From Chitinibacter fontanus (GTDB lineage: Bacteria; Pseudomonadota; Gammaproteobacteria; Burkholderiales; Chitinibacteraceae), in contig NZ_CP058952.1 of NCBI RefSeq assembly GCF_013423785.1, positions 2,693,665 to 2,757,664 on the forward strand: DNA of 64,000 nucleotides, read 5' to 3'. The translations under genes and the position numbers were made by a program. Below the pieces are notes generated by a model. It searched no databases, had not been told where the DNA came from, and saw only the letters and a program-made list of their open reading frames with translations. Below are positions 53,042 to 62,317 of this stretch, piece by piece (position 1 is the stretch's first letter; every line of letters begins with the position of its first letter).

Positions 53042-53779
53042 ATGAAAGCTATGCAGAGGCTGGTACTGGGGTTAAGCCTCTTCAGTTACGTGCCAATGGC
53101 ATGGCCAACGACGCAAGCCCGCGCAGTGTTTTTGCTCAGTAGCGGCAACAGTATGCCGATGCTGGAAGTCAAAAACGACCAACCGCAGCGGGGTATTCTG
53201 AAAGATGTCGCGCTGGCACTGGCGAGCGAGCTAAATCGCCAAGCGCAATTTAAGGTCTTGCCCCGTAAGCGTTTAGAGCAGGAGTTGGTTTCAGGCAGCG
53301 CAGATTTATACTGCTACACCATGCCAAAATGGCTCAGCGCCGATGTGCAGTGGAGCCAACCCCTCATTCGGAACCACGATGTGATTGCCACCCGTGCCGA
53401 TACACGGCCCCCCAAATCATTGGGCGAGCTGAAAGGGAAACCCCTGGGCACCGTGCTAGGATATGTCTATCCCGAACTTGAGCAAACGCTTGGGCCTGCT
53501 TTTCGCCGCGATGACGGGTTCAGTGAAACACAAAATCTGCGCAAATTACTTGCCAATCGGCATAATTATTTATTGATTAGCGAGGCTGAGTGGCTTTATT
53601 TGCGATCCAACCCCACCATGCGTGCGCAATTAAATCCCGACTATCTGCGTATCAGTAGTTATGACAATTATTGCGCCTTAAGCCGTAAAAGCTCCATTTC
53701 CTTACAATCACTCAATAGCGCAATTGCCAAATTGAAAAAACAAAACCGATTTACCGCGATTCAGTCGCAATACTATTGA
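53042..53779 (+). CDS. Orphan periplasmic solute-binding protein (family 3-like)
   Basis: 245 residues. The frame opens at 52967, but ATG 53042 follows AAAGGGGG and begins a signal peptide (MKAMQRLVLGLSLFSYVPMA). The mature part resembles amino-acid-type binding proteins (SBP_bac_3): RGILKDVALALASEL, VLPRKRLEQELVSGSADLYC, GTVLGYVYPELEQTLG. No permease or ATPase gene is nearby, so it may be a free receptor or feed a kinase. Distant paralog of the protein at 59376, with which it shares LPRKRL, PKWL and LGTVLGYxYP. Confidence 0.78.
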   Translation: MKAMQRLVLGLSLFSYVPMAWPTTQARAVFLLSSGNSMPMLEVKNDQPQRGILKDVALALASELNRQAQFKVLPRKRLEQELVSGSADLYCYTMPKWLSADVQWSQPLIRNHDVIATRADTRPPKSLGELKGKPLGTVLGYVYPELEQTLGPAFRRDDGFSETQNLRKLLANRHNYLLISEAEWLYLRSNPTMRAQLNPDYLRISSYDNYCALSRKSSISLQSLNSAIAKLKKQNRFTAIQSQYY

Positions 53780-53781
53780 TT

Positions 53782-55767
53782 TTAATGAGCAAAACCATCA
53801 GGTTTAGCTTGGTAGAACTCTATCTTTTGTACATTCGCGGTTGTTGGTGGCGGGGCTTTTAAAATGTGAGGTTTCATTTTGCCAACCACGTGCATCTCAC
53901 ACGGTTTGCAGTCAAAGTCTAGGCGGTAGCTCTCGCTGCCCGAGCTGAGCGTCATCGATTCGGCCTTGATCTGGCCCTTCACGCCAATCACACCTTTGGC
54001 CTGTTTCGGGCACAAATTAAAGCTAAAGCGCAGGCAATGCTTGGTCACCATCAGCGGCACTTCACCGGCTTCTTCGTGCGCTTCATACGCGGCAGCGATT
54101 AATTTAACGCCGTGTTTGGCATAAAACTCGCGCGCTTTGGCGTTGTACACATTACCCAAGAATGATAGCGTTTCATCAGGGTATAGGGCTGGCGGCTCAA
54201 CAGGCGCTTTACGTTCAGGCCTATACCATGCCGCAACGCGCTCAGCTTCTAATTTTTCAACGACATCGCGACGCAGCGCATTAATCACCGAAGCGGGTGC
54301 AAACCACGGTTGCGATAAATTAAGCGCCACGTCTTCGGCGTAGAACATCGTATTGCCGAGCTTGGCTAAATTGTCGCGTAGCGTGCTCCACGCTTTGTCG
54401 GCGTTTTGCGCGATTTCGAGCTGCAGCTCGACTTGCGCCGTCGCGCTACAGCCGTCTGCGTCAGTCATCGTCAGTGCGAGGCCTGAACTGGTTTCGTTCA
54501 AGGTCAGCCAAGCGCCGATTTTACGTTCGGCCGATTTTTTGGTCAGCGCTTGCTCCCACGCATGATCGCGGTTGCGGTGAATCGGTGTACCGGCTTTGAG
54601 GCCGACCAGTTCACTCATCATTTCATTCGGGAACACGCGCCAGATGCCGGCGGCTTTATTGGCCGCTTCCACTGTGTTCGCTTGCACGCCGATCACTTCC
54701 CGTTTTTTCATGAAGTTCAGCCCGTCGCCATTGCTCATCGCATCATTCTGATCGGCGACTTCGAGTTCAAAGTACTTGTCGGTCACTTTGGTGACGGTGC
54801 CCAGCGGCACGCCGACGTATTTGGGCGAATCAAATGCGCCGATGTCTTCTTTGCGCGCGGTGGCAAAGTAATCGGTGTGGCCGCGGTGGAACGATTTATC
54901 AACATTTGGGCGGAAGAAAATATCACTACGGCCGCTCGAAGCTGGGGCAAATTCGCTGCGGCTTTCCATGATTTCGTCGAGCAGCAAACGGTAATGCGCC
55001 GTGATGTTTTTGACGTACTGCATGTCTTTGTAGCGGCCTTCGATCTTGAACGAGCGCACGCCCGCGTCGATCAGCGCTTCCAGATTATTGGTCTGATCGT
55101 TGTCTTTCATCGATAGCAGATGTTTATCAAACGCCACCACACGACCATTTTGATCGGTCAGCGTGTACGGCAAACGACAGGCTTGCGAGCAATCGCCACG
55201 ATTGGCGCTGCGGCCAGTGTGCGCGTGGCTGATATTGCATTGGCCTGAAAACGCGACGCACAGTGCACCGTGAATAAAGTATTCAATCGTCGCTCTGTCG
55301 CCCATGAAGTCGCTGATTTGCTTGACCTTACCCAAGCCCAATTCGCGCGCAAGGACAACTTGCGAGAAACCCACATCGGCCAAAAATGCCGCTTTTTCTG
55401 GTGTGCGAATATCGCACTGGGTACTGGCATGCAGTTGAATCGGCGGAATATCGAGCGAAAGTACGCCCATGTCTTGCACGATGAGCGCGTCAACACCGGC
55501 TTCGTAGAGCTGAATAATCTGCTGGCGCGCGGGTTCAAGCTCGGAGTCATGCAAAATCGTATTGAGTGTCACGAAAATGCGTGAATGGTAGCGATGCGCA
55601 AATTTCACTAGTTCAGCAATATCTTCAATCGAGTTCGCTGCATTGTGGCGCGCACCAAATCCCGGGCCCCCGATATAGACTGCATCCGCACCGTGCAAAA
55701 TGGCTTCGCGGCCGATTTCGGCGTTTTTGGCAGGGGAGAGGAGTTCGAGTTGGTGCGGCAGCAGCAT
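53782..55767 (-). CDS. rlhA: U32-family 23S rRNA C2501 hydroxylation protein RlhA
   Basis: 661 residues, the length of E. coli RlhA (YdcP), which is needed for hydroxylation of C2501 in 23S rRNA. N-terminal MLLPHQLELLSPAKNAEIGREAILHGADAVYIGG and the U32 signature around EYFIHGALCVAFSGQCNISHAH, with a cluster of cysteines (GDCSQACRLPY) for a possible metal centre. A C-terminal block with FNLCPKQAKGVIG and DCKPCEMHVVGK holds further conserved cysteines. A 50-nt sequence resembling the interspersed element lies in frame within the gene at 54179-54228, in a proline-rich linker. Confidence 0.88.
   Translation of the reverse strand: MLLPHQLELLSPAKNAEIGREAILHGADAVYIGGPGFGARHNAANSIEDIAELVKFAHRYHSRIFVTLNTILHDSELEPARQQIIQLYEAGVDALIVQDMGVLSLDIPPIQLHASTQCDIRTPEKAAFLADVGFSQVVLARELGLGKVKQISDFMGDRATIEYFIHGALCVAFSGQCNISHAHTGRSANRGDCSQACRLPYTLTDQNGRVVAFDKHLLSMKDNDQTNNLEALIDAGVRSFKIEGRYKDMQYVKNITAHYRLLLDEIMESRSEFAPASSGRSDIFFRPNVDKSFHRGHTDYFATARKEDIGAFDSPKYVGVPLGTVTKVTDKYFELEVADQNDAMSNGDGLNFMKKREVIGVQANTVEAANKAAGIWRVFPNEMMSELVGLKAGTPIHRNRDHAWEQALTKKSAERKIGAWLTLNETSSGLALTMTDADGCSATAQVELQLEIAQNADKAWSTLRDNLAKLGNTMFYAEDVALNLSQPWFAPASVINALRRDVVEKLEAERVAAWYRPERKAPVEPPALYPDETLSFLGNVYNAKAREFYAKHGVKLIAAAYEAHEEAGEVPLMVTKHCLRFSFNLCPKQAKGVIGVKGQIKAESMTLSSGSESYRLDFDCKPCEMHVVGKMKPHILKAPPPTTANVQKIEFYQAKPDGFAH
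54179..54228. repeat. Candidate in-frame copy of the interspersed element inside rlhA (50 nt)
   Basis: Plus strand begins GGGTATAGGG and ends GCCTATACCA; read on the minus strand it is TGGTATAGGCCTGAACG...CTATACCC. One base longer than the other copies. It encodes the stretch YRPERKAPVEPPALYP. Confidence 0.4.
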
Positions 55768-55858
55768 GGGTATTCCGAGGTTGAAGCTTTAAGGGGCGGA
55801 AGTATAGCGGAATCAAAGGCTTGTGCGGTATTTTTACGTGGTTTTTAACAGAAAATAC

Positions 55859-56713
55859 TTAACGCTGGCGCGTTTTGGCCGCGGTTTTCTCGCTGTACAT
55901 GGCCTGATCGGCTTGAGCGAGTAATTCGTCAGTACTAACGGGGTGCGCTGCGGAAAAATGCGCCATGCCAACGCTGAAAGAAATGCCGTATTCGGCTGAG
56001 AGGCGTTGTGCGTGTTCGCTTAAATCACGAATCCACTGCTGTGGATTTTGTTGTTCGAGCAAAGCTACAAATTCATCTCCACCCAGACGAAACGCCAATG
56101 CCCCCTGATAGCTAAGCTTGCGTGCGCAGCGTTGCAGAACCAGATCACCCACGTCGTGTCCGAATTGATCATTGACGGGTTTGAAATTATTTACGTCAAT
56201 GTAAAGCAACGTGCCACTTTCTCCGGTTTGCAATTTTTGCGCTAGGTATTCAAACAGGGCGCGGCGATTGCCCAAACCAGTTAGCTCATCGGTATAGGCC
56301 TGTTGATACAGCGATTGTTGTAGTGCGCGGCTGCGAGCGTTTTCGTTGTGGAGTTGTTCAATCAGGTGATTGCGGTTATTCATTACTCGCAAAAAGGTCA
56401 GGCCGATCAGGCAAAAACCAATCGCAAATAAAAGATCGTCCACCGTATCTGCAAACTTTCCCCAGTAGCCTTGGCCGTTGAGTAAACCATCGAGGTAATC
56501 AAAGATATAGCCGAACCAATAAATGAGTACCCCGACAATAAATGGGCGCAGCAATGCTTCTTGATAATTGAGTTTACGCCAGATCAGAATGAGCACGGTG
56601 CTGGTTAGAATTACCCCATATAAATCATGCACATCAGGTAGCGGAATAAACTCTAATAGGGCGCGAAACCCCAGTAATAACAAAATCCACTGCCAAGTAT
56701 TGATTTTGTCCAT
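55859..56713 (-). CDS. Membrane diguanylate cyclase (GGDEF)
   Basis: 284 residues. The frame opens at 56755, but ATG 56713 has GAGG five bases upstream. Five or so hydrophobic segments in the first 115 residues form a membrane sensor, then a short coiled coil (LIEQLHNENARSRALQQSL) and a GGDEF domain. The active motif RLGGDEF is intact at about residue 211, with DELTGLGNRRAL at its start, so synthesis of c-di-GMP is expected. No RxxD inhibitory site precedes it and there is no EAL domain. Divergent from the gene at 56972. Confidence 0.9.
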   Translation of the reverse strand: MDKINTWQWILLLLGFRALLEFIPLPDVHDLYGVILTSTVLILIWRKLNYQEALLRPFIVGVLIYWFGYIFDYLDGLLNGQGYWGKFADTVDDLLFAIGFCLIGLTFLRVMNNRNHLIEQLHNENARSRALQQSLYQQAYTDELTGLGNRRALFEYLAQKLQTGESGTLLYIDVNNFKPVNDQFGHDVGDLVLQRCARKLSYQGALAFRLGGDEFVALLEQQNPQQWIRDLSEHAQRLSAEYGISFSVGMAHFSAAHPVSTDELLAQADQAMYSEKTAAKTRQR

Positions 56714-56806
56714 CCCAACCTCGCCCGCCCAAGTCGCCATTGTGCACGCCATCACAAACCTTCAGTATAGTGCGCAATGTTGTTTTTCTGTTTGAAATTA
56801 AGGCTT

Positions 56807-56855
56807 GGGTATGTGGCTAAGTGCCAATCATTATCTGTGTTTTGCTTGTATACCC
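56807..56855. repeat. 49-nt interspersed element, copy 11
   Basis: Exact GGGTAT and ATACCC ends, 49 nt, in the divergent gap between the GGDEF gene and the outer-membrane protein gene. Confidence 0.75.
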
Positions 56856-56971
56856 TTGGGGTGTAATGTAATTGGTGAATTGAAAAGCAATTGCTTGTCA
56901 CGCTAGCGCAGTTTCGTCATTTAAATGCGTTAAAGTGGCAAGCTCATTTTGGCTGTATTTTGTTGGTACTC

Positions 56972-57856
56972 ATGGCATTTTGTTTTCGTTCTCTCGTTTT
57001 GCTGGGCTTGTTAGGCCAGATTGCGCTTGCGCATGCAACTGACCCACGCTCGTTTACGGTCAACGCCGAAGATGCTCGGCGCACTTCATTGCGTTTCCGG
57101 GTACAAGAAAATGAAACCCCGCGTAGTCCGCGCGAAATTGAATACCAAACCCGCCAGTCATACACCGTGCGGCACGTGCAATATTTTCCACTGGCCGGGC
57201 AGCTAGCCTACGCGGGGCTAAATCTTCCATATCATCGTATCGAGCAGGATTTCAAAAATAGCCGTCGTCGAGGCGACGATCAAACTGGCATGGGTGATCC
57301 AATGCTGGCCTTTGGGCTAGGACTGTATCGAATGCCGGCCTTAAGTCGTGAAGCCTTGCGCAGCTATGACGACGATGGGTTTAGTAGTGGCTGCCAGTTT
57401 CATATCTCAGTGCCACTTGGCTCCTATCAGGGCATGCGGGCGAGTAATCCCGGTGGTAATCGTTGGATGCTTATTCCGGAATGTCAGATTGGCTGGAATC
57501 ATGGCGATTGGCTGCTAGAAGGCTTGGCCAGCTTCAATTGGTTTTCTACAAATCACGACTATCGTGGCACTAGTTTTAGTCAAGACACGCAATACAATTT
57601 CAAGCTCATTACCACCTATGGCTCACAACGCACGATGTATGGTGGTTTGACTTTGGAGTATCGCACCGGGGGTGCAACTAGCCGGGCTGGGCGTTCTGAC
57701 GATAATGCACTAAATAACTGGATTGGCGGCGCGATGTTTTATTTCAAACTGGCTCCGGAAGTGAATTTGAAATTGATTGGCGAATTGCCGCTCAAAACCG
57801 AGGCTGGCTCCACGAAAAGTAGCGAGCTCTCCGCTGTGATCACTTACAACTGGTAA
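56972..57856 (+). CDS. Putative outer-membrane protein (phenol MetA-degradation-like family)
   Basis: 294 residues if started at ATG 56972, which gives a signal peptide (MAFCFRSLVLLGLLGQIALA, ending HA); the frame is open from 56891. The mature part alternates hydrophobic and polar residues as in beta-barrels: LPYHRIEQDF, GMGDPMLAFGLGLY, QFHISVPLGSYQ, YNFKLITTYGSQRTMYGGLTLEYRTGG, ending LSAVITYNW with a terminal aromatic typical of outer-membrane barrels. The family of transporters named for phenol degradation (MetA) is the closest I can name, without certainty. Role unknown. Confidence 0.6.
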   Translation: MAFCFRSLVLLGLLGQIALAHATDPRSFTVNAEDARRTSLRFRVQENETPRSPREIEYQTRQSYTVRHVQYFPLAGQLAYAGLNLPYHRIEQDFKNSRRRGDDQTGMGDPMLAFGLGLYRMPALSREALRSYDDDGFSSGCQFHISVPLGSYQGMRASNPGGNRWMLIPECQIGWNHGDWLLEGLASFNWFSTNHDYRGTSFSQDTQYNFKLITTYGSQRTMYGGLTLEYRTGGATSRAGRSDDNALNNWIGGAMFYFKLAPEVNLKLIGELPLKTEAGSTKSSELSAVITYNW

Positions 57857-58016
57857 ACCGCCTAGCTACCTCGGTTGGCACGCTGCCGATTAGCCCTAAG
57901 TGGCCTGTGGTACTATCCAAGCTCTTTTCAAGGTGAGTGCGTAGTAAGTAAAGCAGCAACTCGCCTTGGGCTTTGGCATGATCTGCCACTTTGTTTGATT
58001 TCTAATAGTTGTAGCT

Positions 58017-59306
58017 ATGTCTTTTTCCGCTCTTGGCTTATCTGATCAGCTGGTTCGTGCCACCGAGGATCAGCAGTTTCATGCGCCTACGCCAATTCAG
58101 TTGGCGGCGATTCCGGCTATTTTAGCTGGGCAAGATGTGCGTGCTTGCGCGCAAACCGGTTCGGGCAAAACGGCGGCGTTTGTGCTGCCCTTACTGGCGA
58201 AATATCAGGCGTATCGCGCGCAACTCGGTAGCCTTGACCCTGATTTGCGCCCCAAACAAAAGGCGGTGCAAACCCTGATTTTGGTGCCAACGCGCGAGCT
58301 AGCTGCGCAGGTAGGCGAGACGATACGCGCTCTGGCCAAGCATTTACCCGAATTGCCTAAGCTCGCCTGCGTGTACGGCGGGGTGTCGATTAATCCGCAA
58401 ATGATGGCGCTGCGGGGCGGCGCTGATATCGTGGTGGCGACGCCGGGGCGCTTGCTGGATTTGATCGAGCAGCGCGCATTGAGCATTGCGCAGGTGAAGC
58501 ATCTGGTGCTCGATGAAGCCGATCGCTTGTTTGAGCTGGGGTTTAGCGATGAACTGAACCGCATTTTGAATTTGTTGCCCGTGCAGCGACAAAATCTATT
58601 TTTCTCGGCGACCTTTGCCCCTGCGGTGCAAGCGTTGGCCGAATATTTATTGCAGTCGCCAGCGCGTATCGACATTGCCCCAACGCCAGTGGCGGCACCG
58701 GATATTTGGCAACGTGCGATTGAGGTAGACGAAGGTGCACGCACGCAATTGCTGCGTCATTTGCTTCAAAGCCAAGGCTGGCAGCGTGTGTTGGTGTTTG
58801 TCGCCACCCAATACGCCGCCGAGCATGTAGCGAAAAAACTCAAACGTGCGGGCATCAAGGCTGAGGCGTTTCACGGCAGCTTTGAGCAGGGCAAGCGCAG
58901 TCAGGTGATTAGCGATATTAAAGCGTCACGCATTCAGGTGGTCGTGGCCACCGATTTGGCCGCGCGCGGCATCGATATTGCTCAATTGCCTGCGGTGGTG
59001 AATTACGACTTGCCGCGCTCTAGCACCGATTACACGCACCGCATTGGCCGTACCGGCAGGGCGGGCGAACGCGGTGAGGCGGTGAGTTTTATTACCGCCG
59101 ATTATGCTGCGCATTTTCGCGTGATTGAAAAGCAGCTCAAGCTGAAAATCGAGCGGGAGCAAATTGCGGGTTTTGAGCCTAAAGAAGTGATCAGCGCGGC
59201 GGCTCCGGTATTGGTGGCCGACGATCATGGCGGGATTAAGGGTAAGCGCAAAAGCAAAAAAGACAAATTGCGCGAAGCGGCCGCTTTGGCACAGCAGAAA
59301 GAATAA
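58017..59306 (+). CDS. rhlE: DEAD-box RNA helicase, RhlE type
   Basis: ATP-dependent RNA helicase of 429 residues, used in ribosome assembly or RNA decay. All motifs are present: Q-motif PTPIQLAAIP, I AQTGSGKT, Ia PTRELAAQ, II DEAD, III SAT, IV VLVFVAT, V ATDLAARGID, VI HRIGRTGRAG. A basic tail (KGKRKSKKDKLREAA) follows. RhlE assignment is by overall resemblance; RhlB or DbpA are less likely because their specific C-terminal domains are absent. Confidence 0.9.
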   Translation: MSFSALGLSDQLVRATEDQQFHAPTPIQLAAIPAILAGQDVRACAQTGSGKTAAFVLPLLAKYQAYRAQLGSLDPDLRPKQKAVQTLILVPTRELAAQVGETIRALAKHLPELPKLACVYGGVSINPQMMALRGGADIVVATPGRLLDLIEQRALSIAQVKHLVLDEADRLFELGFSDELNRILNLLPVQRQNLFFSATFAPAVQALAEYLLQSPARIDIAPTPVAAPDIWQRAIEVDEGARTQLLRHLLQSQGWQRVLVFVATQYAAEHVAKKLKRAGIKAEAFHGSFEQGKRSQVISDIKASRIQVVVATDLAARGIDIAQLPAVVNYDLPRSSTDYTHRIGRTGRAGERGEAVSFITADYAAHFRVIEKQLKLKIEREQIAGFEPKEVISAAAPVLVADDHGGIKGKRKSKKDKLREAAALAQQKE

Positions 59307-59312
59307 GGCATG

Positions 59313-59361
59313 GGGTATTTGCCTTTGGATATTATTCAGTATTTGTTCTGAGCATATACCC
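59313..59361. repeat. 49-nt interspersed element, copy 12
   Basis: Exact GGGTAT and ATACCC ends, 49 nt, inner GCCTTTGGATATTA. It begins six bases after the helicase stop, in a convergent gap. Confidence 0.8.
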
Positions 59362-59375
59362 TAGGGTTGTGCATG

Positions 59376-60107
59376 TTAGCGATGCAGAATAGCATCAATC
59401 TGCTTGGCACTATGTAGCTGTGCGATGGCCGCCTTGAGTTGAGCCGCAGGGATATTGGGTTGTGGTGCCAGCAGGCAAAAAGTATCTTGAATATCCACAG
59501 TTTGAACGATCCGTAATTGCTGGCCGCTAGGGCTGCGGCGATTAAACTCTTCCACATTCAAGCGGTTGGCAATACTGTGCTGCAGCTTGCCATTCTGAGT
59601 ATTTTTCAGCAAAACCTCTTGGCTGGGTGAATCTATGCGCCGTATTAAACCACGCTGCATTTGCGCGGCTAATTTGGGGTAATGATAGCCAAGCACGGTA
59701 CCCAGATTCAGAAAGCTGGCCTGCTCAAGATTGATTTCATGTTGCGGGTGTTGCGCAGCTTGGATAATGACGTTTTCTTGCGTAATGAACAGGCCACTCC
59801 AGCGCTCCGGTGGGATGCTTAGATTGAGCCACTTTGGATTCAAATGGCAGAGTAGATCGGCCTCGTTATTCTCCACTGCGCCCACGAGACGCTTGCGGGG
59901 TAAAATCACCCAAGCGATTTTGGCATCACTATTGCGGGCGATTTGTTCGAATAGCTCAATAAAAAGGCCACTGTGCGGCTGGTCATGTTGAAACACTATT
60001 TGTGGCGCATTCCAAGCCGAATCAATGGCAATCCGTAATACCCGCTCCGCGGCCATACAGCTGCTGCAGAACAGCGAAAAGATAAGCCAGAGCCAGAACC
60101 GATGCAT
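59376..60107 (-). CDS. Orphan periplasmic solute-binding protein (family 3-like), second copy
   Basis: 243 residues with a signal peptide (MHRFWLWLIFSLFCSSCMAA). Family 3 binding-protein features: LRIAIDSAWNAPQIVF, GLFIELFEQIARNSDAKIAWVILPRKRLVGAVENNEADLLC, LNLGTVLGYHYPKLAAQM. No transporter genes are adjacent. Diverged paralog of the protein at 53042, conserved mainly around LPRKRL and LGTVLGYxYP. Confidence 0.78.
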   Translation of the reverse strand: MHRFWLWLIFSLFCSSCMAAERVLRIAIDSAWNAPQIVFQHDQPHSGLFIELFEQIARNSDAKIAWVILPRKRLVGAVENNEADLLCHLNPKWLNLSIPPERWSGLFITQENVIIQAAQHPQHEINLEQASFLNLGTVLGYHYPKLAAQMQRGLIRRIDSPSQEVLLKNTQNGKLQHSIANRLNVEEFNRRSPSGQQLRIVQTVDIQDTFCLLAPQPNIPAAQLKAAIAQLHSAKQIDAILHR

Positions 60108-60181
60108 TGGGGAAGTTCGCCTTCACAAATAGGGTTGATCTGTTGCCAATGTAGCCTAAATGCGGGGAAATGCTGGGCGGA

Positions 60182-62203
60182 TCACACTTTCAGCAAGGCT
60201 TCGCGCCCTGGCAACCAGCGATCCAGATGCGGCTGCGCCAGTTGCGGATTGTGCGCCAGAATTTGCTCGGCCGTTTCGCGGGCGACTTCCAGCAAGTCCG
60301 CATCGGCCTCCAGATCGGCAAAGCGCAGCATTGGCACGCCCGATTGCTTCACCCCCGCCAGCTCGCCCGGGCCGCGAATTTGCAAATCTTGCCGCGCAAT
60401 TTCAAAGCCATCGGTGTGCTCGTAAATCACTTTCAGCCGTGCTTTGGCGGTGTCGCCCAGCGGGCCGGTGTAGAGCAAGATACATAAACTGGCGTGTGCG
60501 CCACGGCCAACGCGGCCGCGCAGCTGGTGTAATTGCGACAAGCCCATGCGCTCGGCGTGCTCGATCACCATTAAGCTGGCGTTGGGCACATCGACGCCCA
60601 CCTCGATCACCGTGGTGGCGACCAGCACTTGAATTTCATTACGCGAAAACGCCGCCATGGTGGCTGCTTTTTCATCGGCTTTCATTCGGCCATGCAGCAA
60701 GCCGACGCGGATTCCTTCCAGCTCTTCGCTCAATTGCGCGTGCGTATCAACGGCAGTTTGCAATTGCAGCGTTTCCGATTCTTCGATCAGCGGACACACC
60801 CAATACACCTGCCTGCCTTCAAGGACTTTGGCGGCGATGCGCTCAATAATCTCGTCGCGGCGCGCGTCTGAAATCAACTTGGTCACAATCGGTGTGCGCC
60901 CCGGCGGCAATTCATCAATCACGCTCACATCCAAATCAGCGTAAAAACTCATCGCCAGCGTGCGCGGAATCGGCGTCGCTGACATCATCAGTTGATGCGG
61001 GCTGCCGCCTTTTTCGCGCAGCGCCAACCGCTGCGCCACACCAAAGCGGTGTTGTTCGTCGACAATCGCCAGCCCGAGATTTTTCAGCTCAACGCTGGCC
61101 TGAAAAATCGCATGAGTGCCCACCAGCAGCTGCCCGCTGCCATCCGCTGCTGCAGCCAAGGCTTCGCGTTTGGCTTTGGTTTTTAGGCTACCGGCCAGCC
61201 AGATCACGTTGACGCCCAGCGGCGCCAGCCATTGGCTGAGTTTTTGGTAATGCTGTTCGGCCAGAATTTCGGTTGGCGCGAGCATTGCGACCTGAAAGCC
61301 CGCTTCAATTGCATGGCACGCAGCCACGGCCGCAACAATGGTTTTACCCGCACCGACATCGCCTTGCAGCAAGCGCTGCATCGGGTGTGTTTGGGTTAGA
61401 TCTTGGCAAATTTCAAGCAGTACGCGCTTTTGCGCGCCTGTGAGGCCAAAGGGTAGATTAGCGACCAGTTGAGCAGCTAAGCGACCATCGGGCTTGATTT
61501 GAGGCGCGGTTTTTTCTCTACGTACTGCGCGCGCCAAGCGCAGCGATAATTGCTGCGCCAGCAGCTCGTCAAATTTCAAACGCTGCCACGCCGGATGCGT
61601 GCGGGCAGTGAGCAAGATTTGTGGAATATCGGGCGTTGGCGTGTGCAGCAATTTCACGCTACTGGCAAAGTCGGGCAGATTTAGCTCGTCCAGTAAAGAT
61701 GCTGGCAGCGTGTCGGGCAGCGGCTCGGCTTTGAGTGCTTTGGCAATCAGCGTCGCGAGTTGGTTTTGCGAAAGTCCCGCGGTGGTCGGGTAAACCGGGC
61801 TCAGGGCTTCTTGTAGGCTAACCTCACCGCCAACGCGGATTTTGGGGTGGACCATTTCCGGGCCGAAATAGCCTCGGCGGATTTCGCCATACAAGCGCAC
61901 GCGTTTACCGACGGCAAGCTGCTGCGCCTGACTGGGGTAAAAATTCATCAGCCGCACCATCACCGAACTGCTGGCGTCTTTGACGCGGGCGACCAGTTGT
62001 TTGCGCGGCTTGTAGTTCACTTCGCACGATAAAACTTCGCCCTCGATCAGCACGCCCGCGCCCAGCGGCGCGTCGGCAATCGCGTACAAATGCGTTTCGT
62101 CCTCGTAGCGCATCGGTAGATGCAAGACCAGATCGAAAGGTCGGGCAATACCGATTTTGGCTAGTTTGGCTTGCAGTGGGGAGGGAAGTTTGGCGAAGTC
62201 CAT
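60182..62203 (-). CDS. recG: ATP-dependent DNA helicase RecG
   Basis: Superfamily 2 helicase that regresses stalled replication forks and processes Holliday junctions. 673 residues: N-terminal wedge (OB) domain, then helicase motifs I (LLQGDVGAGKTIVA), Ia (APTEILAEQH), II (DEQHRFGV), III (MSATPIPRTLAM) and VI (QLRGRVGRG). The C-terminus has the usual RecG tail with LQIRGPGELAGVKQSG. No other recombination genes are close by. Confidence 0.96.
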   Translation of the reverse strand: MDFAKLPSPLQAKLAKIGIARPFDLVLHLPMRYEDETHLYAIADAPLGAGVLIEGEVLSCEVNYKPRKQLVARVKDASSSVMVRLMNFYPSQAQQLAVGKRVRLYGEIRRGYFGPEMVHPKIRVGGEVSLQEALSPVYPTTAGLSQNQLATLIAKALKAEPLPDTLPASLLDELNLPDFASSVKLLHTPTPDIPQILLTARTHPAWQRLKFDELLAQQLSLRLARAVRREKTAPQIKPDGRLAAQLVANLPFGLTGAQKRVLLEICQDLTQTHPMQRLLQGDVGAGKTIVAAVAACHAIEAGFQVAMLAPTEILAEQHYQKLSQWLAPLGVNVIWLAGSLKTKAKREALAAAADGSGQLLVGTHAIFQASVELKNLGLAIVDEQHRFGVAQRLALREKGGSPHQLMMSATPIPRTLAMSFYADLDVSVIDELPPGRTPIVTKLISDARRDEIIERIAAKVLEGRQVYWVCPLIEESETLQLQTAVDTHAQLSEELEGIRVGLLHGRMKADEKAATMAAFSRNEIQVLVATTVIEVGVDVPNASLMVIEHAERMGLSQLHQLRGRVGRGAHASLCILLYTGPLGDTAKARLKVIYEHTDGFEIARQDLQIRGPGELAGVKQSGVPMLRFADLEADADLLEVARETAEQILAHNPQLAQPHLDRWLPGREALLKV

Positions 62204-62214
62204 ATCAGTTCAAA

Positions 62215-62236
62215 CAAATGGGCCTAGGCCCATTTG
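62215..62236. repeat. Perfect 22-bp palindrome upstream of recG
   Basis: Half-site CAAATGGGCC meets its complement around a central TA, so all 22 bases are symmetric. It ends 12 bases from the recG ATG. No T tract follows, so it is not a standard terminator; it may be an operator. Confidence 0.6.
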
Positions 62237-62317
62237 CATCATTAGTCTATTGAACAATCGTTCTGTAATGATGGCACTGTAGCGGCAAAAGTTCACCGTT
62301 GCAATCTGCAGCCAGCT

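Noticed and set aside
55768..55816. GGGTATTCC directly before the rlhA start as another element
   Set aside because: The sequence 49 nt on does not contain an ATACCC, ATACCT or ATACAT end.
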